Origin: a virus
Strand: one strand, 5' to 3'
Length of the DNA stretch: 49,796 bases
Virus record (IMG/VR): IMGVR_UViG_3300046028_001698
Location: 1 to 49,796 of that record
The notes under the pieces were generated by a model. The model made no database searches. It was not told the DNA's origin and was given only the letters and a program-made list of their open reading frames with translations. Shown here in pieces: positions 5,324-13,785 of the stretch (position 1 is its first letter; each line of letters begins with the position of its first letter). The translations under genes were made by a program, and so were the position numbers.

Positions 5324-6397
5324 ATGAGTGCATTAAACTTCGGCACAACTGTGTCACTTGCAGAAGCTGCAAGCCTTATCATCAACTGCCCTAACAATCG
5401 GTTCTTCCTTCAAGGTGAGCCTGGGATTGGCAAGTCATCCATCATGGGCGCACTGGAGCGGCACTTCGGTGACGCATACGCCTACGCATACTTTGACTGC
5501 GCACAAGCCGACCTTGGCGACATCGCCATGCCGAGTATCAACCGTGACAAGCAGATAACCGAGTACTTCGCTAACGCTATCTTCCAGATACAGTCCGGCA
5601 AGCCTGTGGTTATCATGCTAGACGAGTTCACCAAGGCACCGCAGCCTGTGCAGAATATGCTTCACCCTCTGCTGGAGTCGCGCAAGCCACGGCTAGGTAA
5701 CAACGTGCTGCGCGATGGTTCCATCGTGCTTATGACTGGCAACATGGCAGGCGAAGGTCTTGGCGATACAGTCAAGCCACATACACGCAACCGCGTAACT
5801 ACGGTTACGGTGCGCAAGCCAGACGCAGACGAGTGGTTGGCATGGGCAGTTACTAACGACATCGACCCCGTTGTCATGGCTTGGGTTAATCAGTTCCCGC
5901 ATGCCATGGCATCATACATGGACGGTGACCAAGAGAGTAATCCGTATATCTTCAACCCCAAGCGGCAGCAGGGTAGCTTCGTATCAGGTCGGTCGTTGCA
6001 GCTTGCGTCTAACGACGTACTCAAGCAGCGTGAGAAGCTGACAGCCAACGCGCTACTCGCAGCCATGGTGGGTACAATCGGTGAGTCCGCTGCGCGGGAC
6101 ATGCATGCCTTCGTAGAGTATCAAGACCAGCTACCTACGTGGGACGACATCACTAAGGACCCAGCCAAGGCCAAGCTGCCCGAGAGTCCCGGCGCATGCG
6201 CAGTCATGGTGTTCGGTGCGATTGCCAAGATTGACCGCAATACAATCACGCCGTTCATGGAGTATGTCGAGCGCATGGCACCAGAGTGGCAAGCTGTGTT
6301 CGCAGTCAACCTGTGTAAGAACCCAGACAAGAAGCAGATTGGCTTTACGTCTACTAAGTTCCGCGACTGGGCATTGGCTAACGTGGACATCCTCTAG
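5324..6397 (+). CDS. MoxR-like AAA+ ATPase (357 aa)
   Basis: An AAA+ ATPase of the MoxR type, a family that usually works as a chaperone with VWA-domain partners. Visible motifs are Walker A GEPGIGKS (31-38), Walker B VVIMLDEF (D100, E101), a sensor-1-like LMTGN (N140) and an arginine-rich HTRNR (153-157). It follows an AAGGAGCA ribosome-binding site and is separated from a VWA/metallopeptidase gene by one small gene, the usual genetic pairing of this family. By family knowledge the pair remodels or inserts cofactors into a target protein; the phage target is unknown. Alternative: a DNA-related AAA+ motor, but no DNA-binding domain is visible. Confidence 0.85.
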   Translation: MSALNFGTTVSLAEAASLIINCPNNRFFLQGEPGIGKSSIMGALERHFGDAYAYAYFDCAQADLGDIAMPSINRDKQITEYFANAIFQIQSGKPVVIMLDEFTKAPQPVQNMLHPLLESRKPRLGNNVLRDGSIVLMTGNMAGEGLGDTVKPHTRNRVTTVTVRKPDADEWLAWAVTNDIDPVVMAWVNQFPHAMASYMDGDQESNPYIFNPKRQQGSFVSGRSLQLASNDVLKQREKLTANALLAAMVGTIGESAARDMHAFVEYQDQLPTWDDITKDPAKAKLPESPGACAVMVFGAIAKIDRNTITPFMEYVERMAPEWQAVFAVNLCKNPDKKQIGFTSTKFRDWALANVDIL

Positions 6398-6579
6398 TGG
6401 ATGGGCTTCACGTGGTGGATGTGAAGCGTAGTGAGATTTGGTCGATATGGCAGGTTAATCTATCCAATCGCAAAGTCATGCACGTTTCATTCTTCGACCA
6501 CCCCGACGAGCTAAGCGCATACGTATACGCAACTAACAGACTAAAGGAGCAAGCTAATGGCACTAACAGCCGAGCGTAA
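6397..6579 (+). CDS. Small hypothetical protein, GTG start (60 aa)
   Basis: The GTG at 6397 overlaps the preceding TAG stop (TAGTG), so translation is probably coupled; later in-frame GTGs are alternatives. The product (MDGLHVVDVKRSEIW at its start) looks like a small alpha/beta protein. It overlaps the next gene by 23 bases. It sits between the MoxR and VWA genes and may belong to that module; not recognised. Confidence 0.55.
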   Translation: MDGLHVVDVKRSEIWSIWQVNLSNRKVMHVSFFDHPDELSAYVYATNRLKEQANGTNSRA

Positions 6580-7744
6580 ACTAACACGTGTGGTAATCGA
6601 CCTCATGCGTAACCCGTTGTTCGCAGACATGTCCGGCATCTTCATGATGGGCACGAAGGAGGTGTGTGAGACCACACCAACCGCAGCTACTAACGGGCGT
6701 GACGAGATATACGGACGCGCCTTCATCGACGCGCTATCCATACCAGAGGTAGCTTTCGTCGTGGTGCATGAGTCATTCCACAAGATGTATCGCCACCTAA
6801 CTACATGGCAGAAGCTATGGCAGGAGGACGCACAGCTAACTAACATGGCCTGTGACTACGTCATCAACCTAGAGATTATCACCCGTGACCCGAGTGGCAC
6901 GGTGGTAGCTATGCCGCAGAAGGATGGTAAGCCAGCAGGTCTTATAGACCGCAGGTTCGCAGGTATGAATACCAAGCAGGTGTTCGACATTCTCAAGAAG
7001 GAGAAGCAAGAAGGCGGTGACGGTGGCGGCAGCGGTGGCTTCGACGAGCATGACTGGGAAGGTGCTAGCGAACTGACCAAGGAAGAGAAGGAAGAGCTGT
7101 CTAAGCAAGTAGACCAAGCTATCCGTCAGGGTATGATTGCTGCACAGAAGATGCACGGCAAAGGTGCTGGTGGTATGTCGCGTGAGTTGTCGGACATCCT
7201 CGAGCCCAAGGTAGACTGGCGTACGCTGTTACAGGAGTTCGTCAACACTACCTGTGCTGGCCGTGACTACTCATCGTGGCGCAAACCAAACCGTAGGTTT
7301 CTATCATCAGATACTATCATGCCCAGCCTCGTCGGTGAGCGCGTGAAAAACATCGTGATTGGCTGTGATACGTCTGGGTCCATCACAAACGAGGACCACA
7401 CACGGAACCTGTCGGAGACTGACGCTATCTTATCTGTGGTTACGCCTGACAAGCTACACATCATCTACTGGGACCACACCATGGCAGGGCATGAAGTGTA
7501 TGATGACTCGACACGCGGGTCATTCCGTAACTCCACTAAGCCAGTAGGTGGGGGTGGTACGAACCCCGGCGCTATGGAGCAATACCTCAAGGAGCAGGAT
7601 ATCAAGGCCGACTGCATCATCATGTTCACAGACGGGTTCGTGCCTAACTGGGGTTCGGACTGGAATGGCGCACCGATACTGTGGGTAATCACAGGCGGTG
7701 GCAAGATGGTCGCATCAACAGGCAAGACAATACATATCAACTAA
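6557..7744 (+). CDS. VWA-like protein with metallopeptidase-like domain (395 aa)
   Basis: The N-terminal part carries HESFH (residues 71-75), an HExxH zinc-binding motif as in the putative metallopeptidase domain of the DUF2201 family. A Gly- and charge-rich linker follows (about 150-180), and the C-terminal part is VWA-like with a metal-site motif DTSGS at 271-275 (DxSxS). This domain order matches DUF2201 proteins, which are encoded beside MoxR ATPases. Here it follows the MoxR-like gene and uses an AAGGAGCAAG leader. It probably acts with the ATPase on a protein substrate in the cytoplasm. Whether the peptidase site is active cannot be judged. Confidence 0.8.
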   Translation: MALTAERKLTRVVIDLMRNPLFADMSGIFMMGTKEVCETTPTAATNGRDEIYGRAFIDALSIPEVAFVVVHESFHKMYRHLTTWQKLWQEDAQLTNMACDYVINLEIITRDPSGTVVAMPQKDGKPAGLIDRRFAGMNTKQVFDILKKEKQEGGDGGGSGGFDEHDWEGASELTKEEKEELSKQVDQAIRQGMIAAQKMHGKGAGGMSRELSDILEPKVDWRTLLQEFVNTTCAGRDYSSWRKPNRRFLSSDTIMPSLVGERVKNIVIGCDTSGSITNEDHTRNLSETDAILSVVTPDKLHIIYWDHTMAGHEVYDDSTRGSFRNSTKPVGGGGTNPGAMEQYLKEQDIKADCIIMFTDGFVPNWGSDWNGAPILWVITGGGKMVASTGKTIHIN

Positions 7745-7755
7745 GGAGCAAGCAC

Positions 7756-8607
7756 ATGAGTATATCAAGTTCAGCAATGCTGGTGGAGATGAACATCTCT
7801 GTATGGACAGCAGCTATCGTAGACCGCAAGACAACTGACAAGGTAACACTAGACGCACATGCTGTGGCTGACGCTGGTAAGTTTCGAAAGAACCTTATGG
7901 CTGGCACTAGCTTGCGTAAGGACATAGCTGACTACGCTGCGCTCTGTCGCACGTGGCACAACGGACGCACACTGCCTTGGTCCGACAAGGGTGTGAGGCT
8001 GCTGCCTACGTCTATGTTCCTAGAGTATAAGCGAGAGGCGGACGCACGTGCAGCATACTTCAACTCTAAGGTGTCTAAGTTCGTAGCAGAGTACCCCGAC
8101 CTAATAGTGACCGCACAGACCTGCCTTGGTGACCTGTTCGATGGTGCCAACTACCCAAGCGCAGAGGAAGTGGCGTCTAAGTTCGGGTTCCGCATGGTGT
8201 TCAGCCCTGTGCCAGAGGTGGGTGACTTCCGTCTTGACATCAACAACGACGAGCTAGCTCACCTACGCAACCAGTACGAGACAGCATACACCGACCGTGT
8301 GGGCGATGCTATGAAAACTACATGGGATAAACTACATACGACACTGCTGACCATGAGCGAGAAGCTGACCGAGCCACAAGGCGAAGAGACCAAGCAGTTC
8401 CGGTCTACGTTCGTAACCAACGCACAAGAGATGTGCCAACTCCTGTCACATCTAAACATCACTAAGGACCCGACGCTTGAGACAGCTAGGCTAGCACTGG
8501 AGAAGGCTATCAGCGGTGTAGACGTCGAGGACATTCGTAAGGACGAGATAACACGCAGTGACCTCAAGGCGCATGTGGACTCGGTACTAGGACAATTTGA
8601 TTGGTAA
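7756..8607 (+). CDS. Hypothetical protein of the MoxR/VWA module (283 aa)
   Basis: The ATG at 7756 follows AAGGAGCAAGCAC, the same leader as its neighbours. The protein (MSISSSAMLVEMNISVW at its start) is mostly helical and charged, with a central aromatic stretch and a coiled-coil-prone region at about 190-240. It resembles DUF3150-type proteins, which I recall beside MoxR and VWA genes on plasmids and phages; that match is from memory of general form and needs a profile search. Position directly after the VWA gene supports a role as third component or substrate. Confidence 0.55.
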   Translation: MSISSSAMLVEMNISVWTAAIVDRKTTDKVTLDAHAVADAGKFRKNLMAGTSLRKDIADYAALCRTWHNGRTLPWSDKGVRLLPTSMFLEYKREADARAAYFNSKVSKFVAEYPDLIVTAQTCLGDLFDGANYPSAEEVASKFGFRMVFSPVPEVGDFRLDINNDELAHLRNQYETAYTDRVGDAMKTTWDKLHTTLLTMSEKLTEPQGEETKQFRSTFVTNAQEMCQLLSHLNITKDPTLETARLALEKAISGVDVEDIRKDEITRSDLKAHVDSVLGQFDW

Positions 8608-8621
8608 GAAGGAGCAAGACG

Positions 8622-9482
8622 ATGACTAAAACCATATACAAACTAAACCTGCACAACACCTACTACACCGTTGCGGGTGTAGATAACGCCGCCACAGAAC
8701 GTGCGAAGGACTCCATAGTGCATCCGTTCATGGTCCCGCTAATCGAGGCCATTCAGCACAAGCGTCCACACTGGGAGTTTCATGGTAGGGGCTTTGGCAC
8801 TAGGGGGATTGGTGATGAGGTCAACCATGTGCTGCATGACAACTTCGACATATATGATAACGGTGAGAAGATTGGCAACATAGAGAAAGACTACCACGGG
8901 GGCACAACTGTATACGCAGCTAGTAGCCACCGCATAAACGCAAAGCGTCTGGTAGGCATGCGCAAGAAGAGTAAGCACTTCAAGGTCATTGCCGCTGAAG
9001 TCTTGAAGGAGTGCTACCCGCTCACGTTGGACGAGCTTGCCAACGAGAAGCACAAGAAGGCTTTCACTGCCATGCAGCAAGCCACCTACAAAGATAGGCG
9101 AGCGCACACGCGCAATGTTGAGCTGTTGCATGAACCGATGCTGGCATACCTGACATCAGGTGACAGGTGGGCGGAGTTCTTAGCTGTTCAAGATAAGCCC
9201 GAGGTTATGCGAGCCAAGGAAGCGTATCAGAGTCTAGCCGAGAGTGACCGTGTAGCTAAGGACATTGCTAGTGCACACCACATACTGTTGATTGAGCGTC
9301 CACGGGACATTGTCGCCATGCCTTTTGGTGGAGCGGCGCAGTCAACCAACCTAGATGCACTGTCGGACCACATAAAGACGTCACTTGCCCTACTCAAGAT
9401 GACCGAGATGGATACTATAATTGATGGTGTCGGTATCCGCACCGCAGACGATACGTTTTATATATTGACTAGCAATACCTAG
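8622..9482 (+). CDS. Hypothetical protein (286 aa)
   Basis: The ATG at 8622 follows AAGGAGCAAGACG. The protein begins MTKTIYKLNLHNTYYTV; the first 100 residues look like a beta-rich domain and the rest is helical and basic. No catalytic motif is recognised. It follows the MoxR/VWA/third-protein cluster with only 14 bases between genes, so it may be part of the same functional unit. Confidence 0.65.
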   Translation: MTKTIYKLNLHNTYYTVAGVDNAATERAKDSIVHPFMVPLIEAIQHKRPHWEFHGRGFGTRGIGDEVNHVLHDNFDIYDNGEKIGNIEKDYHGGTTVYAASSHRINAKRLVGMRKKSKHFKVIAAEVLKECYPLTLDELANEKHKKAFTAMQQATYKDRRAHTRNVELLHEPMLAYLTSGDRWAEFLAVQDKPEVMRAKEAYQSLAESDRVAKDIASAHHILLIERPRDIVAMPFGGAAQSTNLDALSDHIKTSLALLKMTEMDTIIDGVGIRTADDTFYILTSNT

Positions 9483-9515
9483 AGGGATAAACACTCATAA
9501 GAAGGAGCAAACGAC

Positions 9516-9830
9516 ATGGCGTCAACGCCGGAGAAAAGAGTCAAAGAAAAAATAGTCAAGGTGTTGAAGGAGGAAGGAGTATATTACTTCTTCCCCGCCA
9601 CCCATGGCTTTGGTCGTAGTGGCGTCCCTGACATTATATGCTGCGTTAATGGACACTTCTTAGCCATCGAAGTCAAGGCAGGAACCAACAAGCCAACAGC
9701 CCTACAGGTGCGTGAGCTTGAGGCCATACGTCGGTGTAACGGCGTAGCTGTGGTAGCCAATGATGAGAACTGGGACATGGTGCGCGGCCTTGTGCACAAT
9801 ATGAAAGAACGAACCAATGACAAAGTATAA
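9516..9830 (+). CDS. VRR-NUC domain nuclease (104 aa)
   Basis: A single-domain PD-(D/E)XK nuclease of the VRR-NUC type. The motif GVPDII (37-42, D39), EVK (E52, K54) and Q64 match the family's catalytic pattern; the length of about 100 residues is normal for phage stand-alone VRR-NUC proteins. Such proteins are linked to branched-DNA or Holliday-junction resolution and phage replication. It starts after AAGGAGCAAACGAC and overlaps the next gene by 14 bases. Confidence 0.85.
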   Translation: MASTPEKRVKEKIVKVLKEEGVYYFFPATHGFGRSGVPDIICCVNGHFLAIEVKAGTNKPTALQVRELEAIRRCNGVAVVANDENWDMVRGLVHNMKERTNDKV

Positions 9831-10173
9831 AGGGTTAGGCCAGACCGACCAAGATATCATCCGTGCGATTGGGTACATAACTGACATGAAATACATTGCA
9901 TCATATTACGGTGTGGATGTGAGGCGCGTTCTTCAACTGCGCGACAAGATGAAGAAGGGCACAGAGAAGAAGGTAGAAGTGGTGCGACCAAAGGTAGAGC
10001 ATGCAACAACCGCAAAACCCAACGCTAACTCAACCGGCTTGAACAGCGACTCGGAACGCAAGTGGAATAAGAACGCCAAGGAAGGCTCGGCTGCATTACT
10101 TAAGGCACTAAACAAATTCTTTGAGAAGCGACTGCTGGATATGCACATAGCGGAGCGGGAACAAAACGCATGA
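9817..10173 (+). CDS. Basic protein with HTH-like N-terminus (118 aa)
   Basis: Begins MTKYKGLGQTDQDIIRAI; residues 10-45 have the helix pattern of a helix-turn-helix (IASYYGVDVRRVLQLRDKM). The rest is Lys/Asn-rich and probably flexible, ending in a helix. It overlaps the nuclease gene upstream and the next gene downstream. DNA binding is inferred only from sequence character. Confidence 0.55.
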   Translation: MTKYKGLGQTDQDIIRAIGYITDMKYIASYYGVDVRRVLQLRDKMKKGTEKKVEVVRPKVEHATTAKPNANSTGLNSDSERKWNKNAKEGSAALLKALNKFFEKRLLDMHIAEREQNA

Positions 10174-10370
10174 CGTTTGGTACGGACATAAGGAAGTCTA
10201 AGTACGGCATTAACGCGATGGGGGTAGGTGAGGTACGCATATTCGACACGCCTACCGACCATTCCAAGAGGTTAATCCGCCGCGCTGCACACAACCAGAA
10301 CGAACGGTCAGAGCGCTACTACATAACCCGCGCCATAGGCACCACTATTCACGTAACTAGGATAAGATGA
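10170..10370 (+). CDS. Small basic hypothetical protein (66 aa)
   Basis: Begins MTFGTDIRKSKYGIN and is rich in Arg and Ile. The last part (RYYITRAIGTTIHVTRIR) resembles a beta hairpin. It overlaps both neighbours by four bases (ATGA), so it is translationally coupled to the DNA polymerase gene. Not recognised. Confidence 0.6.
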   Translation: MTFGTDIRKSKYGINAMGVGEVRIFDTPTDHSKRLIRRAAHNQNERSERYYITRAIGTTIHVTRIR

Positions 10371-12235
10371 TGGACATTCTGAACATCGACTTCGAAACCT
10401 ACTACAGCCAGAAGTTTAGCTTATCTAAGCTGACAACGGAGGAGTATGTCCGCGACTCACAGTTCGAGACCATCGGTGTTGCAGTCAAGCGTAACAATGA
10501 ACCAACTGAATGGTTCAGCGGGACCAAGGCGCAAACCAAGCGGTGGCTAGATAAGTGGGACTGGGCTAACAGCGTAGCTGTGGCTCACAACGCTATGTTC
10601 GACATGGCAATCCTTAACTGGTGTTATGACATTCGACCCAAGCGAATTGCAGATACCCTGTCTATGCTTCGTGCTATCGACGGGCCGCATGCTGGTAACA
10701 GCCTAGCTAAAGCAGTCGAGCGCTATGGTCTGGGCGAGAAGGGCACAGAGGTTATCAACGCGCTGGGTAAGCGGCGGCTGGACTTTACTGACGAGGACCT
10801 AGAGCGGTACGGTGAGTACTGCATCAATGACGTAGAGCTAACGCACAAGTTGTTTGAGGTCACGGCACCACTCATGCCTGTGTCTGAACTGCGGCTTATC
10901 GACCTTACTATCAGAATGTTTACGGAGCCGGTGCTGGTCTTAGACAAACAAGTCCTCACAAAACACGTGTCTAATGTGAGGAGCAAAAAAGCCGAGCTTA
11001 TGGAAGCAGTCGAGGCGGACAAAGACGCACTGATGTCCAACCCGAAGCTAGCTTTGCTGCTACGTGACATGGGTGTAGTCCCACCTACGAAGGTAAGTCC
11101 GAAGACAGGCAAGGAAGCATTTGCCTTCGCCAAGAGTGACGAGGGGTTCAAGGCACTGCTTGAGCACCCCAACCCGACAGTGCAGGCGGTAGTAGCTGCG
11201 CGACTAGGTGTGAAGTCTACACTTGAGGAAACGCGCACCGAGAGGTTTATAGCTATTGCCGACCGGGGGACATTACCAGTCCCACTACGTTACTATGCAG
11301 CCCACACAGGTAGGTGGGGTGGCGACGACAAGGTGAACCTCCAGAACCTACCACGCAAGTCACCACTCAAGAAGTCCATGCTAGCACCAAAAGGCTATGT
11401 GTTTATCGACTGTGACTCGTCGCAGATTGAAGCGCGCACCTTGGCGTGGCTAGCTGGGCAGGAAGACCTTGTGGAGTTCTTTGATAAGAACAATGCGGAA
11501 GTCGCAGCGGGTGTAGAGAAGATGGACATGCAGTACGACCCGTACAAAATCATGGCGTCGGAGATATATAACAAGCCGGTAAACGAGATAAACGAGCACC
11601 CCGAGCGCTTCATAGGTAAGATGACCATCCTTGGGGCTGGGTATGGCATGGGTGCGGCTAAGTTTAAGGTACAGCTGGAGACCATGGGCGTATCGCTGTC
11701 GTCGTCAGAGTGCGCCAGCATCGTGTATAAGTATAGGGACCAGTTCGAACGCATACCGCTCTTGTGGGCGGAGGGTGACAAGGCTCTCGACGCGCTTATG
11801 TCCGCTCGGACCGCACCTCTAGGCAAGCATGAAGCCGTGCTTATTGATATGTTTGGTGTGCGTCTGCCTAACGGCATGTACTTGAGGTACGATAACCTAC
11901 GCAAGCAGCGGGACCAGAAGTCGGGCCGTGACCAGTTTGTCTACGACGTCAAGAGGGGTCGGGCTACGCTACCTACGTATATATACGGCGGTAAGCTTAT
12001 AGAGAACGTGTGTCAGGCACTTGCCCGTATTATTATAGGTGAGCAGATGCTGATGGTCGCACGTAAGTACCGTGTAGTGATGACCGTGCACGATGCCGTG
12101 GGGGTGATTGCCCCCGTAGAAGAGGCCGACAAGGCCCGTGCGTTTGTCGAAGCATGCATGCGCATGCGCCCCAAGTGGGCACCAACGTTACCATTGAATT
12201 GTGAAAGCAAGATAGGAGCAAGCTATGGAGGTTAA
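10367..12235 (+). CDS. DNA polymerase I family A with 3'-5' exonuclease (622 aa)
   Basis: Replicative-type family A polymerase. The exonuclease domain shows DFET (D8, E10), AHNAMFD (D79) and YCIND (Y151, D155). The polymerase domain shows HTGRWGG, motif A DSSQIEAR (D350, E355), motif B around RFIGKMTILGAGYG, and motif C VHDA (H575, D576). There is no 5'-3' exonuclease domain, which is usual in phages. Motif C has Ala where most family A enzymes have Glu after the catalytic Asp; both catalytic Asp residues are kept, so it is probably active. Tandem ATGs at 10367 and 10370 are possible starts, coupled to the preceding gene. Confidence 0.95.
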   Translation: MMDILNIDFETYYSQKFSLSKLTTEEYVRDSQFETIGVAVKRNNEPTEWFSGTKAQTKRWLDKWDWANSVAVAHNAMFDMAILNWCYDIRPKRIADTLSMLRAIDGPHAGNSLAKAVERYGLGEKGTEVINALGKRRLDFTDEDLERYGEYCINDVELTHKLFEVTAPLMPVSELRLIDLTIRMFTEPVLVLDKQVLTKHVSNVRSKKAELMEAVEADKDALMSNPKLALLLRDMGVVPPTKVSPKTGKEAFAFAKSDEGFKALLEHPNPTVQAVVAARLGVKSTLEETRTERFIAIADRGTLPVPLRYYAAHTGRWGGDDKVNLQNLPRKSPLKKSMLAPKGYVFIDCDSSQIEARTLAWLAGQEDLVEFFDKNNAEVAAGVEKMDMQYDPYKIMASEIYNKPVNEINEHPERFIGKMTILGAGYGMGAAKFKVQLETMGVSLSSSECASIVYKYRDQFERIPLLWAEGDKALDALMSARTAPLGKHEAVLIDMFGVRLPNGMYLRYDNLRKQRDQKSGRDQFVYDVKRGRATLPTYIYGGKLIENVCQALARIIIGEQMLMVARKYRVVMTVHDAVGVIAPVEEADKARAFVEACMRMRPKWAPTLPLNCESKIGASYGG

Positions 12236-12515
12236 AGGTATAAGAGGATACCGTGATGTCCACATGATGCCTACGGCGACACCACCAGCCGAAGAGTACG
12301 AAGCGTGGTTGAACCGACCGTCGAACCGAGCGCGTAGGGGGAACATGCACGACCCCGATGCAGGGATATCGGGTACTAAGCTACGTAGGGTCGTTATAAT
12401 GCGGAAGCAGGGGGAGACTTGGGCAGATTGCGCCCGTGCAATTGGCTTTCGCGGTAGTAGTGGTGGACAAATCAAATACTACTGCGAGTTTATGCCAGAA
12501 CATTTAAGACCATAA
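12225..12515 (+). CDS. Small HTH-like DNA-binding candidate (96 aa)
   Basis: Begins MEVKGIRGYRDVHMM. Residues 52-85 (LRRVVIMRKQGETWADCARA and on) resemble a helix-turn-helix of the type that recognises sequence or groups of subunits. It overlaps the polymerase end by 11 bases and has a TAGGAGCAAG leader. It may be a transcriptional regulator or a DNA-binding accessory factor; no specific family was recognised. Confidence 0.55.
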   Translation: MEVKGIRGYRDVHMMPTATPPAEEYEAWLNRPSNRARRGNMHDPDAGISGTKLRRVVIMRKQGETWADCARAIGFRGSSGGQIKYYCEFMPEHLRP

Positions 12516-12528
12516 GAAGGAGCAAGCT

Positions 12529-12879
12529 ATGGCGGATGAACCGCATGACGCAGTGAAGCTATTACTCGCACGGATGGAGAGCCACCCCGAAGAGTTTAGG
12601 TTTAAGGAAGGGGCGTACCATGACCGGTGGTATAACCACCTGAGCGCGATACACGCCCACGGAAATGAGGCTGACAAAGCTGCACTCGCTGCAAAGATAC
12701 GCGATATTCGTATGGCTGAAGTCCACGAACAGGTGATGGATGAACTCTGCAACGGCCCCGAAAACCGCCGCAAGGAGCTGGAAGAGCAGGAGTACGAGCG
12801 TAAGCTGGAGGAACTAGCAAGGAAGAAGAAGATACTACAGAATAGCCAGACCGCCATGCAGCACATTGATACAAACTAA
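12529..12879 (+). CDS. Helical coiled-coil hypothetical protein (116 aa)
   Basis: Begins MADEPHDAVKLLLAR; the C-terminal 45 residues (RRKELEEQEYERKLEELARK at the core) form a clear charged coiled-coil. Its leader is AAGGAGCAAGCT. Not recognised; it could be a scaffold or nucleic-acid accessory protein, since genes around it are replication-related. Confidence 0.6.
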   Translation: MADEPHDAVKLLLARMESHPEEFRFKEGAYHDRWYNHLSAIHAHGNEADKAALAAKIRDIRMAEVHEQVMDELCNGPENRRKELEEQEYERKLEELARKKKILQNSQTAMQHIDTN

Positions 12880-12890
12880 GGAGCAAAATA

Positions 12891-13577
12891 ATGACTGAAT
12901 ATAAATTTACAAAAGACTGGTTCAACTGGGCACCAGAGGTTTGGAACCAGCTTACCCCTATGCTGCCAGAGCGTAAGGCTTTCCTTGAGATTGGTTCCTT
13001 TGAGGGCCGCAGCACTGTCTGGATCATTGAGAACATGATGAACCCCGGTGACTGGATTGACTGTGTTGATACGTGGAAAGGCGGCGAAGAACATAGCGAA
13101 GAGGACATGGACTCCGTCGAAGAACGGTTCAATTATAATATAAACCTAGCACTGGGCGGCGCGGTGGTGGAAGAGCCTTATGGAGAGTATAAGTTCCCAT
13201 ACCCAGTGCATACTCGCTACGCTTCCCCTGCCCCAACAGAGCGCGAGTGCAAGCGGGTATATAAATATAAGCACCCCTCCACCGAGCACTTAGGTTCAAA
13301 GCTGGCTAGTTGTATCGATAGCAAGAACCTATACGACTTTATTTACATCGACGGTAGCCACATAGCCAAGGACGTTATGACCGATGCGTGTATGGCGTGG
13401 CCTCTGCTCAACCCCAAGGGGCTGATGGTATTCGATGATTACCTATGGACACCGAACGCACGGGATATCCTGCACCGCCCCAAAGCAGCCATCGACGCCT
13501 TCACTAACCTGTTCGCAGAGGAAGTGGATATTGTGCACGTCGGCTATCAGTTAATTGTACGTAAGAAAGGAGAGTAG
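12891..13577 (+). CDS. Class I SAM-dependent methyltransferase (228 aa)
   Basis: Motif I LEIGSFEGRS (32-41) binds S-adenosylmethionine; a later DFIYIDGSH and LMVFDDY pattern matches the Methyltransf_24-like group. It lacks DNA methyltransferase signatures such as (D/N/S)PP(Y/F/W), so a sugar, small-molecule or protein substrate is more likely. It is encoded near a glycosyltransferase (14485), suggesting a shared modification pathway, for example of a surface glycan or a modified base. The leader is AAGGAGCAAAATA. Confidence 0.85.
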   Translation: MTEYKFTKDWFNWAPEVWNQLTPMLPERKAFLEIGSFEGRSTVWIIENMMNPGDWIDCVDTWKGGEEHSEEDMDSVEERFNYNINLALGGAVVEEPYGEYKFPYPVHTRYASPAPTERECKRVYKYKHPSTEHLGSKLASCIDSKNLYDFIYIDGSHIAKDVMTDACMAWPLLNPKGLMVFDDYLWTPNARDILHRPKAAIDAFTNLFAEEVDIVHVGYQLIVRKKGE

Positions 13578-13579
13578 AG

Positions 13580-13762
13580 ATGGATTATGTAACAGCAATA
13601 GCAATATTTGTGTTGGTCTTCTTTAGCTACATGCTGGGTAAGGGGAGCGCAAATGGAAATGTTCTCACCCTCAAACGCGAGAACGAGCAGCTGAACAAGG
13701 AACTAAAGGCCCTTACTGACCGCGACGAGCGTGGTCGTTTTGTAGGTAATAAAACCAAGTAA
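13580..13762 (+). CDS. Small membrane-anchored coiled-coil protein (60 aa)
   Basis: One N-terminal membrane segment (about residues 3-20, VTAIAIFVLVFFSYMLG) is followed by a charged helix with a heptad-like pattern and the tail DERGRFVGNKTK. It starts two bases after the methyltransferase with an AAGGAGAG ribosome-binding site. The topology resembles an inner-membrane spanin, but the gene lies in the early region and not with the lysis genes, so I leave the function open. Confidence 0.6.
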   Translation: MDYVTAIAIFVLVFFSYMLGKGSANGNVLTLKRENEQLNKELKALTDRDERGRFVGNKTK

Positions 13763-13785
13763 CAACCAGAGAAGGAGTAAGTACC

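Noticed and set aside
13580-13762. Spanin (Rz-like) call for the 60-residue membrane protein
   Set aside because: The topology fits, but there is no overlapping outer-membrane lipoprotein gene and it is far from the lysis genes in the early operon.
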